A stretch of DNA of 64,000 nt from Odontocerum albicorne (Eukaryota; Arthropoda; Insecta; Trichoptera; Odontoceridae). Shown in pieces: positions 45,456 through 56,924 of the stretch; position 1 is the first letter of the stretch, and each line of letters starts with the position of its first letter. Position numbers and translations under genes: made by a program. The notes beneath the pieces were generated by a model that had not been told where the DNA came from, did no database searches, and saw only the letters and a program-made list of their open reading frames with translations. The DNA lies in NCBI GenBank assembly GCA_949825065.1, contig OX463856.1:13639238-13703237 (forward strand), written 5' to 3'.

Positions 45456-45894
45456 TGATATTTACATAATTTAAATAAAATACTAGAACGACTTCCCCAC
45501 TCTGATAAGTCGAATAAAACCATTGAAGACCCAAATCGTCAATATCCTCAAGACTCCCTAAAACTAGGCGGACTTATTCCCGTTTCTATCTGAGGAAAGT
45601 TGCTCAGAGCTTCTGTCGAGACGTAGTGACATTTTGCGCGATAAGCCCACGACAAACCATCTTATTTTTATCTAAATACCTTTCAAATGAGGATTATTTA
45701 GTTGAAATTGGCAGATATTTTCATATTTTAATATATGAAAGTATAAAACAAATTATTAAATAAACAGGACTACTAAAATTAAGCACTTCAATTTGCTCTA
45801 CCAAAAATAAATTTTTATCGATATTTTTTTAACGATAATTATACTATAGAAATTGTTGAAACTATATTGTTTATACTCAGAAGATTCAAATCCC

Positions 45895-46335
45895 GTCAAG
45901 TTGATTTTCTAGTATTGTCCAAATCACTGTATGGAGAGGAAACATGGACGGTGACAAAGACAGGAAGAAACCAGACAGATGCCTTCGCGATGTGATGTTG
46001 ACTGTGAATGCTCCGTGTTCCATAGATCGTTTATATTACTATCCAGAAATTTGAAAAAAGCTTTCGACGACATGCAGAAAAAGAACCTTAACAAACTTTG
46101 GATATGTTGCTAGAAAGAACAATAAAAAATTGAAGAGTTAGTTATTATGGGAACAGTTTAGTTAAAGCATGCGAGAGGAAGGTGTCCTATGAGATAGACG
46201 GCTAAAATAAAGGAGATGACAGGATCCTTTTTAAGCGCTGCATTCAACATGATCCAGGACCGGGAGAGATGGAGACAGGTGGTGTGCATAATTCGAGACA
46301 TAGCAAAGGATCTCCAAGCTCAGAATTGAGCACGC
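45895..46335 (+). mobile_element. LINE-F C-terminal region
   Basis: The reading is SLYGEETWTVTKTGRNQTDA, then worn sequence, KKLSTTCRKRTLTNFGYVAR, and at the end GSFLSAAFNMIQDRERWRQV. The final block corresponds to the same LINE-F block near 24755 and 61910. Confidence 0.72.
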
Positions 46336-46479
46336 TGATAAACAAGAATAACCTATATCATCAAAACAAATATTAAATTAAATGCAATTTTAAGTTTCAA
46401 AATTTATTCAAGAGTACATGAATGAGCACAAAATATAGGATGATTTATTTATTGACAAATAGTTGTCATCATCATTGCC

Positions 46480-46945
46480 GGGCCTCGCAATCAAGGATCC
46501 CCTCGCCACTCCAACGTCAGTCCTGAACCGTTCTACCACGTTGATCGTTTGATCTTCTGTGAGAGAACAGCCTGATCCTGGATGCGCACTCCCTCCCGCA
46601 AATGCCACAGACATATGGACCTTGTTGAGCTGCCTGGCCATGTTGACGCATGTTCGCAGCGCGCAGACTGTTTCTCATACGTCTAGCCGCTGAGACGCCA
46701 TCAGCCCGAGAACATACGACTCTCTATCCCTCACGGTCCCGAGCCACCTGCTCCCAGTCCTCAGGCACCCCGCACAAAGTAAGCGACTCTCGCAGACTGT
46801 CCTTATAGCGTTTCCTCTGCCCACCAACTCTTCGCTTGCCCACCACTTCCCCGTACAAGATGCGTTTTGGGAGTCTGTGATCCCCCATGCGTATCACATG
46901 CCCGGTCCGCCGCAATTTCGCCTTTACAACCATATCCTCTATAGT
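46480..46945 (-). mobile_element. LINE-C C-terminus with CCHH zinc finger
   Basis: On the minus strand from 46933: MVVKAKLRRTGHVIRMGDHR, LPKRILYGEVVGKRRVGGQR and SLTLCGVPEDWEQVARDREG, then after a frame change YVCGICGRECASRIRLFSHR. The KRxxGGQxKRYKDxLK and W..xAxDRxxWR motifs, plus a terminal C-x2-C finger, belong to a widespread animal LINE type. The 3' tail (GTGGCGAGGGGATCCTTGAT to GGCAATGATGATGACAAC) is shared with SINE-C. Confidence 0.85.
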
Positions 46946-47029
46946 TTTTCGCTGTATAGTTTACGAACCTATTTAATTAAAAATATTTTTCCTAAATCAT
47001 TATATGTTCTCTAGCACGAATCATACCGA

Positions 47030-47225
47030 CCTTGTTGATGTGACATATGTCTTCCAGCCCGAGGATTAAAGGATTGATCTCTGATAAAACCTAATTATAA
47101 AAAAATTTGTTCCGGGCTGGTTTTTTCTCCAGGTATTTAAAACAGCTTTCTGGTCAGTCGGGAAAAATTATCACTTGGCAACAGACTCATCAGGTTATAA
47201 CGCATATAATGTAAGTGTAAAACAA
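47030..47225 (+). repeat. SINE-A, worn full-length copy
   Basis: CTTCCAGCCCGAGGATTAAA, GGATTGATCTCTGATAAAAC, then CAGCTTTCTGGTCAGTCGGG and CACTTGGCAACAGACTCATC. Confidence 0.7.
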
Positions 47226-47339
47226 TTTGATTCCGCCGAGAGTACGATCATCGAACACATCTCTCCCGACATCTAAAATGTTAGGCTTCCAGCCGCCAAG
47301 GGCTACTCCCACCACCTACAAACAGTCTGATTGTTGCGA

Positions 47340-47480
47340 GACTTTGACGTTAAAAGTTTTCTAGTTTAGTTGGATGCAAAGCTGTGCCGTAGAGTTTATT
47401 TAAAGTGTATAGGCCGTTGCATACCAGCAAACACACCAGCCATGCCATTGGAATGGATCTTATGGCACACCGGGATAAGA
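47340..47480 (-). repeat. SINE-C body fragment
   Basis: On the minus strand CGGTGTGCCATAAGATCCAT then TGGTGTGTTTGCTGGTATGC matches the body at 54765-54830. AAACTCTACGGCACAGCTTT matches 23630-23645. The head is not evident. Confidence 0.6.
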
Positions 47481-47649
47481 CTATCGGAGTACACTGGCTA
47501 AAGCAATCGCAATGTTTTCAACAGCTTCTAACCACAGTGGTTTGCCAGTTCTACCTTGACGTTATAAGCAAAGCCTGGAAATTTAAAGGGATACGTAGGA
47601 GCAGAATAAATGCGTCCCTGATGCAGTCAGAAATAATCGGATTAAATTT

Positions 47650-47910
47650 ACATGTTTCTGAGAAACGGATATAATAAGTATTTGACCATATTAAGATAAT
47701 GAGTTACAAAAGATTTTTGAAACAAGTACATGTTACAGAAATTAATGGAGAGCAAAGCAAAGGTAGACGGGGAAAAGAGTAGAAGGAGACAATTGAAGAA
47801 ACTTAAACTAATGGAAATATATGTGTATGTATGATGAGATTTACGAATATGAACAAAGCTATAGGTATGGAAATCTGCTTTTTTTGTCCACCCTAAAACG
47901 GGCATGGTTT
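47650..47910 (+). mobile_element. LINE-a tail fragment
   Basis: FDHIKIMSYKRFLKQVHVTE (for WFGHVxRMNxERLTKQIY), NGEQSKGRRGKE, and near the end the SCFFCPP-type worn SAYP block. The orientation is plus. Confidence 0.55.
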
Positions 47911-47925
47911 GATGGTTTATGTATA

Positions 47926-48045
47926 AGTACTGTTAATGTCCCACTACGACTTGAAAAAAAATAACAAATGCTATACAGAAAAAAAGCTTTTTCATTACAT
48001 GAATGAAAAAGCTTTTTCAAATGGGACACTAATAACAAAAGTATA
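47926..48045. repeat. Inverted repeat around AAAAAGCTTTTT, MITE-like
   Basis: Perfect 16-bp arms (47981-47996 and 48002-48017) with a five-base loop. The match extends imperfectly outward: TTAATGTCCCACTACGACTT at the left against the complement of TTTCAAATGGGACACTAATA at the right. Confidence 0.75.
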
Positions 48046-48079
48046 CACATATATACGCTCAACAACAGAATGTAAAAAA

Positions 48080-48260
48080 CGCTGAAACGTGGAGCATATA
48101 AAAGAAAGCTGTTATAGGAATTATACGCTTCATGAGCTCAAGTCTCAGAATATGAGACATAAAGTTAAAATATGTGGATTGAATATAATAAACGTGAGTA
48201 TTTATACCAAAAGCTTTAATGTCGCTTTATGGTGCTTACCCAAGCGTGTCTCACCATGTA
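48080..48260 (+). mobile_element. Possible LINE-a trace
   Basis: AACGTGGAGC near 48086 (ETW-like) and ATGTCGCTTTATGGTGCTTA with CCCAAGCG near 48220-48248 (SLYGAYPS for SVVSAYPT) are all that remain. The support is weak. Confidence 0.3.
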
Positions 48261-48604
48261 GGAAATAATAGAAACTATTTACGTACACAACCTAATTCTG
48301 GATTATTCTCTATTGCTTAACTATTGTGTTTAGTCTTGTTGTACACGTAGGATATGAATCAATAACCATAGATGTATTAATTAAAGAGCCTTAAGAAACA
48401 GTGGTGTAACCGGAAAAATGTTAAACTAAAATAATGATTGTATTTGTAGATTCAACTCTTCCAATTATGTGGAAACGCAAAATACCATACCATATATATT
48501 TCACCCCACAAAATAGGCTTCAAATTTGAAAGGAAATGTTGCAAAATACAATGTTTAATATATTATTTATAGTTGAGACATTAACATTGTGGAGGTTTAA
48601 AGAC

Positions 48605-48775
48605 ATTGTAATTTGTTTTATCAAACACTGTTTATTCCACTTTTTGTAACGGTATAACCCTGCCGGTTTCGAGACTTTCTCCTCATCATCAGATATGATG
48701 AGGGGAAAGCCTTAAAACCGGTAGGGTTATACCATTACAAAAAGTGGAATAAATTGTTAGATTAAACAAATTACA
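48605..48775 (-). repeat. Penelope-type repeat in inverted (head-to-head) form
   Basis: The minus-strand core at 48692-48666 is CTGATGATGAGGAGAAAGTC then TCGAAAC, with GGGTTATACCGTTACAAAAA after it. The plus arm at 48693-48775 carries ATGATGAGGGGAAAGCCTTA and AAACCGGTAGGGTTATACC. Together they form a long imperfect palindrome. Confidence 0.6.
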
Positions 48776-48779
48776 AATT

Positions 48780-50865
48780 TTTAATATTCTCCATTAAACA
48801 TATATATTTTTTCAATTTTAACCTTGGAAACTTTATACATTTTAATTTCAAAGTGAAAAGCTAGAAAATGAATTGTTTAATTAATCAGACGAAAGCAAGG
48901 CGGTATTTTTGCACTTAATTAATTTACTTAGATTATAAAAATAACAAAAAGACAGTATAGTTAGCTACCATATCTGTGACTAAACTGATACTTAGAAATA
49001 TAATTATTGATATGATAAGACAAATATTTATATTATTATCATAAGAAAAGCTCTATTTACTTCTGTTTACAGACTTCCCCCATAGATTCCTGCTCTCTTT
49101 TATTCAATGGATGTTGCGTCAAACCTTCTTGCTGAGCCTCTGCAATATCATTCACCTTCATGGAAATATTTCAACTAGTTTGACAGTAAGCAACGATTGG
49201 TTTACTCAAGACTTGAAATACTCACAATCCGAGTGAAAATTAGCATTGGCAAACCAATGGCATTCTGCTAAGTAGAGTACACCAAACGGTGACTCATATA
49301 TATCATAACCTCCGTCTAATACAATCTCTAAATGTTTAATCATTCAAACTTCACTAGTATAGATTTTCGAAGCTAAAAAAACTAGAAGCAATCACGGTAT
49401 TTGAAATGTCGAAACCCCTTCAAAGTCTGGATTGAAAAACATCTGGAAAGCTCCAGGTCATATCTCATCCATTGCATCCATTTAGAAGGTCATTGAAATA
49501 CGCCTAGACCATTTAATGACCAAAATTGCTCTTTTTTCTGATTCATGCTTGTGCCGTTCCAACGTATATGTTTCTTTTTGTAAATTATTATTCTTGATTT
49601 GATAATCATTTTGATTTATTTATTCAACTAACGATATCATTGTAGATACTCATCATTAAGGAGCGTTTCAAGTGTTTATAAATAAAATTAAAGCGCGATA
49701 ATATCTTAAACCTTTTCGTTAATCAAATGATTATTAAGTCAGAAGCTTTAAGTACTGATAAGTAAAATTAAAACTTCTGGCTGGTAATATCGTACTTTAA
49801 TTGACGATGAGATTTTCGATACATCATGTTTGCTATTTCAAGGTATCAACGAGCATGTCAGTTAAATATTTGTTAACCATAATTGGATTTTAGTTAATGT
49901 AGTAACGTTACGCCACTATTGAACACCATAATACAGTAAGGGTACAATTTACTTTTCTGTTAGAAAGGACAGGATAATTTATTGAGACAACTCGTCCAGG
50001 CGAGGCGAGATTGACAACGTATATTAGTTTCGGCAGCACTGACGGGGGACGAGCCCACGACATAATAGGAAGGACCTTTGGTGGGAATGGAATACATCAA
50101 CTAGAATTACTAAGGTGGAAATTTATGGATGGAATTATTGTATAACCTACAACGCTGATTTGAAGTGGCATTAAAGAAATTCTGTTTCTGTAAATTGATA
50201 TTAATTTCGTATATTTCCTGATTACATTCATTAATATTTATAGACACTAGGAGGTGTATTTATATAAAATGTTCACATTTATTTTTGCTTTTCGTAAAAT
50301 CTGACCAGAAAAAATATATTTAATCATCAAACTAACGTTGTTATCGAGAGTGAGCTGATATACAGTTTATGGTAGTACGTGGAGTGAAGAGTTTTGAAGG
50401 TATCCATGTACGAGTAAGTATTATATAAGATATAATGACTGATGTTAATGAAGAACGTGTGATGAGAATCCGGTTTTCTGTTGAGTCTAGGTTTTTCATA
50501 GTGGAAAATTAAAAAAAAAATAATAATGATGATAACTTGCAATAATGAGTTACAATTTTATTATTGAGATTATGATGCGATTGGAATTATATATTAGATT
50601 TCAGAATTTAGATTGTAGTATTTGAAAAGATATGAATACTCTTGTTTAGTGTTTTTACGTATTTAGGAAAAAATGTAAAATTTATGATCAAAGATTAAAA
50701 TCAATTCGTGAAGTGGTTATCAATATTCACAAAATTGTGTTTTATGCATTTTAATGAACTTGTTCTCTACATTTTGTGTTCCAAATAAAACTATTTAAAT
50801 TGTTAATTTTGCTATATGAATAGTCAATAAATAGAAATTTTAAATGAAATAAATTAAACACTTAT
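48780..50865. other. Unique DNA containing one weak exon candidate
   Basis: Apart from the 34-codon frame at 49057-49161, nothing is readable. 49980-50110 (AGGCGAGGCGAGATTGACAA, GGCAGCACTGACGGGGGACG) is GC-richer and unassigned. Confidence 0.4.
49057..49161 (-). CDS. Possible short coding exon, 34 codons ending in TAA (unrecognised)
   Basis: Minus-strand frame beginning at ATG (49161) and ending TAA (49057-49059). It reads smoothly, with mixed polar composition (includes HPLNKREQESMGEV) unlike the low-complexity translations around it. An in-frame TGA lies five codons upstream of the ATG, so a longer reading would need a splice acceptor between them. AG at the end of CCATGAAG is the only near candidate and has a poor pyrimidine tract. 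No family was recognised. It could be a terminal exon of a gene extending right, a small ORF, or chance. Confidence 0.25.
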   Translation of the reverse strand: MKVNDIAEAQQEGLTQHPLNKREQESMGEVCKQK

Positions 50866-50869
50866 TTTT

Positions 50870-50945
50870 TATTTTGTATTCACCACTGTTTTGTTTGAGT
50901 TCACTACCGGTTTCAAAGACCTCCGTCTTTCTCGTCAGGTGAAGA
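50870..50945 (-). repeat. Second hammerhead-like family
   Basis: The minus-strand core at 50938-50910 is CTGACGAGAAAGACGGAGGT then CTTTGAAAC: CUGACGA, an AAAGAC/GTCTTT stem with GGAG loop, GAAAC. GGTAGTGAACTCAAACAAAA and an AAGTG-type tail follow. Confidence 0.5.
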
Positions 50946-51166
50946 TGAACTAAATTATGTCTAAAATATTTTTTTTTCTAATAGTAATAAGCAACAGAGA
51001 GAGGGAGGGGAGTAGTTGCTAATAAGGGGAAGGGAGTAGGTAGGATTCAAAAGGGTGGCTTTTGAACGAGAAACATATTTAGCGTAGGGCTATTATTGAA
51101 ATTAACTTTTTTTGTTGTGATTAACGCTTTTTAAATTTTGATAATTTCTTAGTTGTTCATCAGCAA

Positions 51167-51187
51167 CCCCCCCCCCCCCCTCCCCCG
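51167..51187. repeat. Homopolymer run (14 C, then T, then 5 C)
   Basis: Long poly-C interrupted by one T. Similar G runs are at 12197-12207 and 54297-54311. They are prone to sequencing length errors. Confidence 0.9.
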
Positions 51188-51639
51188 GCTCATGTGTAGG
51201 ACCCTTAAACCATAATCAATATCAAACGAATGGGTTTTTTGGATTAAATGGTAAGCGAGCTCCCATGAATATTAGTTTTAGACATCTCCCTTCTTTTTTA
51301 TTGAAAATTTTTAAACATGGGACCACAAAGTGAAACAAACGTGTTTTCTAATATTCAAAAAATAAATACAAAAGTAATATAAAATCATGGATTTTTAGTG
51401 CTAGTTATACTAACCGTTAATTTTTTTTTACTTTTGTCCACTTACTAAAAGTGATGATCTTTGTAAGAACCCTCAGTGGTTTTCTAAGTAATTTTATTTA
51501 ACTTGTTATATGATACCTAAACAATCTAAATGTTAACACTAACACCCTAAGTATTCTGGTGTAACATTTTGGTGTATTTATTGTATCACCGGAAGATCAT
51601 TAATACTAATTGACGGTATTCAAAATTTCATAAGTCACT

Positions 51640-52500
51640 CGAAATATTTTTTTGTTCGCTGACGACTTGAAAATTTTCAGAAATATTAATTCACTAGACG
51701 ACTGTGCATATTTACAACAGGACCTAGACTCCCTAGTCTCCTGGATTGAGCTAAATCATCTTCTGTTCAACATTAATACATGTGTCTGTGTATCATATAG
51801 TCGATCGTTTGTACCAATCCATCAGTATACTATACAGGTAGTGGCATTAAACAGAGTTTCTGAATTCAAAGATTTGGGCGGAACCTTTGATGTCGAACAC
51901 ACGTTCGTTAACCATATCTCGCGTTTGATATCAGACTGTTGCAAGCCACTCGGTTTTATAATGAGAATATTAAGAGAACTTAACAGTACCGATATCCTTC
52001 GAAACTTGTATAATTATCTAATTAGAACCAAATTAGAATATGCATCTACAGTTTGGGCTCCTCATCAGCTCAAATATAAAAACAATATAGAACAAATACA
52101 AAAAAAACCATCCGATATCTATGGTACAGAACAAAGGGCGATTACTCAAAATATGCTCACTATGTCGAACTTCTCACGGTGTGTAACTATAGAAGCCTCG
52201 AAACAAGAAGGTAATAATCCATTGCGGTATTCCTACTAAAGGTTTTTCAAGGTTGCTTTAACTGTCCCGCGACTTTAGAAGCACTAAATTTATATGTACC
52301 TAATAAATATAGCCGTACAAGGAATCACCTTCTGTTCTACATTCCAACTTACAGAATGAATATCTGGCTAAACACTCAGTCGCGCGTGGTATAGAGATAT
52401 TGAACCAACTGAATGGCACTGTGGATATATTCTTCCTAACGAATAAGCTAACTCTAGTAGCAGACGCTCTTTGTGTTACAGGATAAATTTGTGCAAAGTG
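51640..52500 (+). mobile_element. Jockey-type LINE reverse transcriptase, 5' truncated
   Basis: It starts inside the RT active site (LFADDLKIFRNINSLDDCAY), then LQQDLDSLVSWIELNHLLFN, SEFKDLGGTFDVEHTFVNHI, LGFIMRILRELNS and YLIRTKLEYASTVWAPHQLK. This order (FADDxKIF, DLxxLxxWxxxNxLxxN, DLGVxFD, LGFIxR, LxRxxLEYASxVWxP) is that of the jockey clade. A 195-codon frame (to 52239) is open. Beyond it the tail continues in other frames (NKYSRTRNHLLFYIP) with frameshifts. It is less decayed than most LINEs nearby. Confidence 0.87.
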
Positions 52501-52504
52501 GATA

Positions 52505-53265
52505 AAGAAACATTATATGATTATATTTATTAGGTTGATGCGAAAGTAATGCCCTATTTTAAAATTAAATAAGACTTTAATATATACAAAATGTTAAGTC
52601 AGGTGTATAATTTCGATATTGGCTTATAACCTTCACAAACCTGTAAGTTTATTCAAATATCCCATTCCTACAAAAATCTTCAGGTTTTAGAGCGAAAATA
52701 TTCTTTCAAGGATAAATTCTCAGAACGAAACAAGTTGAACAAAAATTATAAGTTTGGGTTTAACCACGTCCAAACCACACTTAAAATATATTTTTTATAC
52801 GGTACAGTTGTATTACTTCCTTTTTTTAAATGCATATATCATGCAATGTCAGATTTCAATTTCATTCTTAGCCATCGTTAATTTTAGTGTACAGGTTGTT
52901 ACATGATCTAAAACAAATATAAACTGGCCGAACCAAGCAAGACAAAAAAGTGCGTTTCAAGTCAAAAGATAATCGTTGAATCTTTTTGCACATAAGTAGA
53001 ACCATGAAAATTTCAATGACTTTCATGTCGACCCAATATTTTTAACCTGCCTTTTATGAATTCTAAATTAGATTACTCATAGGGGGATATTACATTACGA
53101 ACTACCAGCTATTTATTAAACTGAAGTCAATTTCTGAAGGAAATATAAGCCAACAAAATGAAGTCATCTCGAGAAAGGAATGATCTACCAATCTCAATTA
53201 GATATGATTTATCCTTATTAATTTTAGAAAGAAAAAAATACTATTTATTTCCACTCCTTAACTCC
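52505..53265. other. AT-rich DNA, nothing recognised
   Basis: No repeat or coding signal between the jockey-type LINE and LINE-a. Confidence 0.5.
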
Positions 53266-53269
53266 TATA

Positions 53270-53640
53270 TAATGTACCTATCTATTGTTTAAATGTTGGT
53301 TAGTGTTACTTTTATAATACATTAATTTACAAAGTTTCAGTGAACTTAAGGTTGATGTATTAACTAAGATGAATAAAGAACTTTGAGATATTTTGGGCAT
53401 GTAAAACGAATGAATAAAGGAAACTAACAAAAAATACGTACAGTGCAAATGTGTGTAGAAAGCATAGTAGAGGAATGCCGAGGAAAGCATGGTTAGATTA
53501 AATTAATGATATTTTAAAAGGAGGAAACGTAAAAAGTCAGATATTGCGTAGAATTTGTATCAAAAGGCATATGGATGTAGAAGAAGCGAAGAATGTGTAG
53601 AGATAGGAAAGGCTGACATGGAAATTGTGGGTGTATTGTA
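53270..53640 (+). mobile_element. LINE-a tail
   Basis: CELKVDVLTKMNKELRYFGH then VKRMNKG, RGMPRKAWLD near 53475-53505 and the RHMDVEEAKNV run near 53570-53600. The family order is preserved with frameshifts. Confidence 0.75.
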
Positions 53641-53691
53641 TGCATATACTAAGTTGAAGACACGGCCACGCGTAATTATTGTAGTTTTGAA

Positions 53692-53762
53692 ACCAAAGCT
53701 GGTTGGCTGGAAGAAATTTATTGAAATCAATAGATCCGCCAGATGTGCTTATATGATGGTGT
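53692..53762 (+). repeat. SINE-A 3' body
   Basis: AAGCTGGTTGGCTGGAAGAA, then ATAGATCCGCCAGATGTGCT. Confidence 0.6.
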
Positions 53763-53989
53763 TAGAGTAAATAAGGATACATGGTAGTGGTAAAACCTCG
53801 AATTCAACAATGCTGAAGGGGATGGATGGCAAAGAAAAGTATGGCATAACATGTCGACACTCCACTTTTACAGTGATTTTTGTTTTAGGCGAAATACATA
53901 TAAAAAAATTATAGCCTTTTATAATCGTAGTAATTTTTTGGAGGCACTGATTTATTGGTTAGCAATTTTTCATAAAAAGTAACATAAGA

Positions 53990-54185
53990 AATAAAACCGA
54001 ACGGATGCACCGGCCAAATTAGTGCAAAACGTTAATGCTCGCTATCGCTATCGAGGCGACGCTGGACGTAATTGACAACATTTGCTGCCATGATGGTTAA
54101 ATACAGCGTAATTAGCTTAAATGGATTTCCTGCTGGTGGTCACTGCATACAAAATCTTACCTCTTTGACGATGAAAGGAATAAAT
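53990..54185. other. Unique block, possible conserved non-coding DNA
   Basis: GCACCGGCCAAATTAGTGCA, GCTATCGCTATCGAGGCGAC and TACAGCGTAATTAGCTTAAA. Balanced composition, no frame, no repeat match inside the window. Confidence 0.3.
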
Positions 54186-54229
54186 AGCTGAGTTGACTTG
54201 GTCAGTAGGTTGAATGTGTTTTATTTTAT

Positions 54230-54655
54230 TCGTGTTCATCACATCATGTCCTTATGCCGTGTTCCTACTCCGTGTTCATCACATCATGTCCTTTTCGGGG
54301 GGGGGGGGGGGCTTGCTGTTCATTTCTTTCCTTAGGTAAAATTCCTCAAACTATTTCTTATCCTCGTTCCTAGCACTTCCTCGATGTCTATTTATTTCAG
54401 ATATATACTCGTATATTTGACCAAGTCTTTCGTAACTCACTTTCTCAATGTGACCAAACCATCTCTAGATTTTTTTCTTGATTCTACTTATAGCATATGT
54501 AAGAAGCAGTTATCATTTTTTCGATTATTGTTTAGTATGTCAAACATTATTGCATCAGATGTTATATGCAAAGTTTGCATTTCTAGCGCACTTATACTGT
54601 TCTTATGGTTCCCTTTTAATGTAAAGGTTTCGCTCCCACACTTCCATACATCAAG
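54230..54655 (-). mobile_element. LINE-a-related tail
   Basis: The minus-strand reading from 54655 is DVWKCGSETFTLKGNHKNSI, then SALEMQTLHITSDAIMFDIL with NNNRKNDNC, equivalent to YGSETWTLK...ALEMRxLRRIxGVxxFDxIxN. A 15-G run at 54297-54311 and a duplicated TGTTCATCACATCATGTCCT mark the far end. Confidence 0.7.
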
Positions 54656-55015
54656 ATTCGTTGTCGTTGCTGGGCCTAGTAGTCCAGGTTCCCCTCGCCA
54701 TACCAACACCAATTCAGTTAGAAATGGAAATGGAGTCATGGAATTTGTTATATAATAAGTGAGTGAGCCGTTGTAGACTAGCAAACACACCGGCCACACC
54801 GCTGGATCCGATGGCACACCGAAGTGAGACGTTCAGAGCACACCGAAATGTTTTTAAAGAACAGATATGACCGAATTCATAGATATCCTTATACCCCCGA
54901 ATACTAGGCAGAAAAAATATTTGTGTAATTCGAGGATAGTATCACAGCGCGGGGTTCAAACCGGCGACCTTTCGCAAGGAAGTCCAGTGCATTACCGGGT
55001 GGCTATGTACCTCAC
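54655..55015 (-). repeat. SINE-C, full length with LINE-C tail
   Basis: On the minus strand from 55015: the head AGCCACCCGGTAATGCACTG, then AAAGGTCGCCGGTTTGAACC. The body has GGTGTGCCATCGGATCCAGC and GGTGTGTTTGCTAGTCTACA. The tail GGTGTTGGTATGGCGAGGGG to GGCCCAGCAACGACAAC is LINE-C-like. Confidence 0.72.
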
Positions 55016-55019
55016 ATCA

Positions 55020-56340
55020 AGATCAGTGTATATTTACGTGCATATACTCGTAGTACAAAAAAAAACAAGAAAAACATAAACAATGCAATTTCAAGTGAAC
55101 ACACTCAAATTACATTGATTTGAGTTTATTGTTGGACGTTTGTAGTGACCTCAGCATGCTAGACTTTTGCCTGTATTTTACTGAGGCCAATTTCCTCAAA
55201 AAATTGTGTGGAGTCGAGGACAAAAGAGAGCCTTAAATATTTTCTGGGGAATTTCAATACTCAATTTTTTACTTTTGAGAATAAATTTTAATGATTAATG
55301 AAACATGTTCATTGCCTAACGATGAGTTAAGATCTAACACTCATTGAGAAGTGGAATACTGAGATCGACAGGTGAACGACTAGTTGAGGTCGATTGTGAA
55401 AACGAACAAAGTTTTTTTGACCCAAAAATGACTTTATATTACAATTACATTAGTCTTTACTTATTTGCGGGAGATACGTATCAACATACTTTAGGTTAAC
55501 CAAAAACCGCGGATAATACCGAACCCTGTACATTCTGTATACAGTACAATACGAGATTATCAACAATACAGTACAATATAAAATATTTATTCCCCATACG
55601 AGATTAACTACAATAACAGATAAAAAAACTAAAAAACATGATCAGTCAGCTTTAGAAAAAATTATGCTAATGTGGTATCTTTGTAGTTTTCAAAATATTT
55701 TATACTAGCCATTTTTTCATCTTGTAACTATAGTGATATTGTGATATGTAAATAAAGAGAGGGGAATGACCTAAACATTGTGACGTAGCATTAAAGAACT
55801 ATTGACCTCTCTACTTAGCAAACATTTTCCATTTAATATTTTTGACACACGATTGACCGCGGGTAATTGAAACCGCAATTGTGGGAAAATTACGTTATAT
55901 TTTTAAAAGTTTTATTTTATTAAAATAAAACTAAATATATTATTTTTTACACGATATGTGTATGCCAGTCGGGAGTAAATACATATTATTTCAATACTAT
56001 GATAAATAATAATTTCCTAAACAAATAGTTTTAGGCTTTCGAAGTAATCTAAATGTAAATAAAGGGTCAGATTCTCATACTTCGTCTTCCTTTAACAAAA
56101 ACCAAAAGTAAAACCAAACTTCTGATAGCACCAATTTAAAAATAATAATAATCAGATTTCGTACGGTTTATTTTGAATTGGAAGTTTTATGCTTAAATAT
56201 AGATGTGATAATACATTTTCTCTTTATTTCTTATTATATACTCGTACTTATTGTTGTTTTCTTTTCGAACTTCCATTTTATCCTTTTAACATGAAAGTTT
56301 AAATGTAATCGTATATGATATATAATATTTAAATCTAATA
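55020..56340. other. AT-rich unique DNA
   Basis: No gene or repeat family recognised. A short palindromic AAAATAAAACT/AGTTTTATTTTA pair is at 55905-55932. Confidence 0.5.
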
Positions 56341-56344
56341 AGAG

Positions 56345-56820
56345 GACAATGTTCAACAATACTTTAGTACCAGTCTTGATGCAGGTGAGTGAAATTTAGA
56401 CTTTGGAAATGATTGAAAGCTGAAGAGCTGAAAATGCTAAAGAAAGGCGTGCTGTGAGAATAATAAATGGGATGACAATGTATGAGAGAATGCGGAATGA
56501 AGAGATAAAGGATGAATGTGAACTTAACACTTATGTTTTATGGTTTGGACACTTAGAACGAATGAATGAAAAAATACTGACAAAACAAATGTAAAGTGCA
56601 ATTATGAGTGGAAAGCATGATAAAAAGAAGGCCTATTAAAGTATGGTTTGATCAAGTTAATGATATTTAAAAAAAAATGGAAATGTAGATAAATTTTAGG
56701 AATTGTATGATTTGTATGGATTTGGAAGAGGCCTTATGAATGATTTATGTTGAGATAGAAAAGTCTGGCGCTCTATCATGTCTACCTAATCCGACAAGGA
56801 AATAGCGAGATGGTATATAT
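56345..56820 (+). mobile_element. LINE-a tail
   Basis: VLVPVLMQ at the left edge (for VLxPTLMYGSE), GMTMYERMRNEEIKDECELN, then VLWFGHLERMNEKILTKQM, and near 56760 the RKVWRSIMST block. It is followed by TATATATTTATAC. Confidence 0.75.
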
Positions 56821-56924
56821 TTATACTATTTAAAAATAAACGGAATAAAAATATTTCTTGAATCTTAGAAAAGACGTTTGTTTTAGTTTGTAGTGTATTC
56901 ATTGAATATTAATATTTTTTAATA

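Noticed and set aside
54384..54817. 123- and 109-codon frames
   Set aside because: The plus-strand frame is antisense to a LINE tail. The minus-strand one joins SINE-C and LINE-a pieces by chance.
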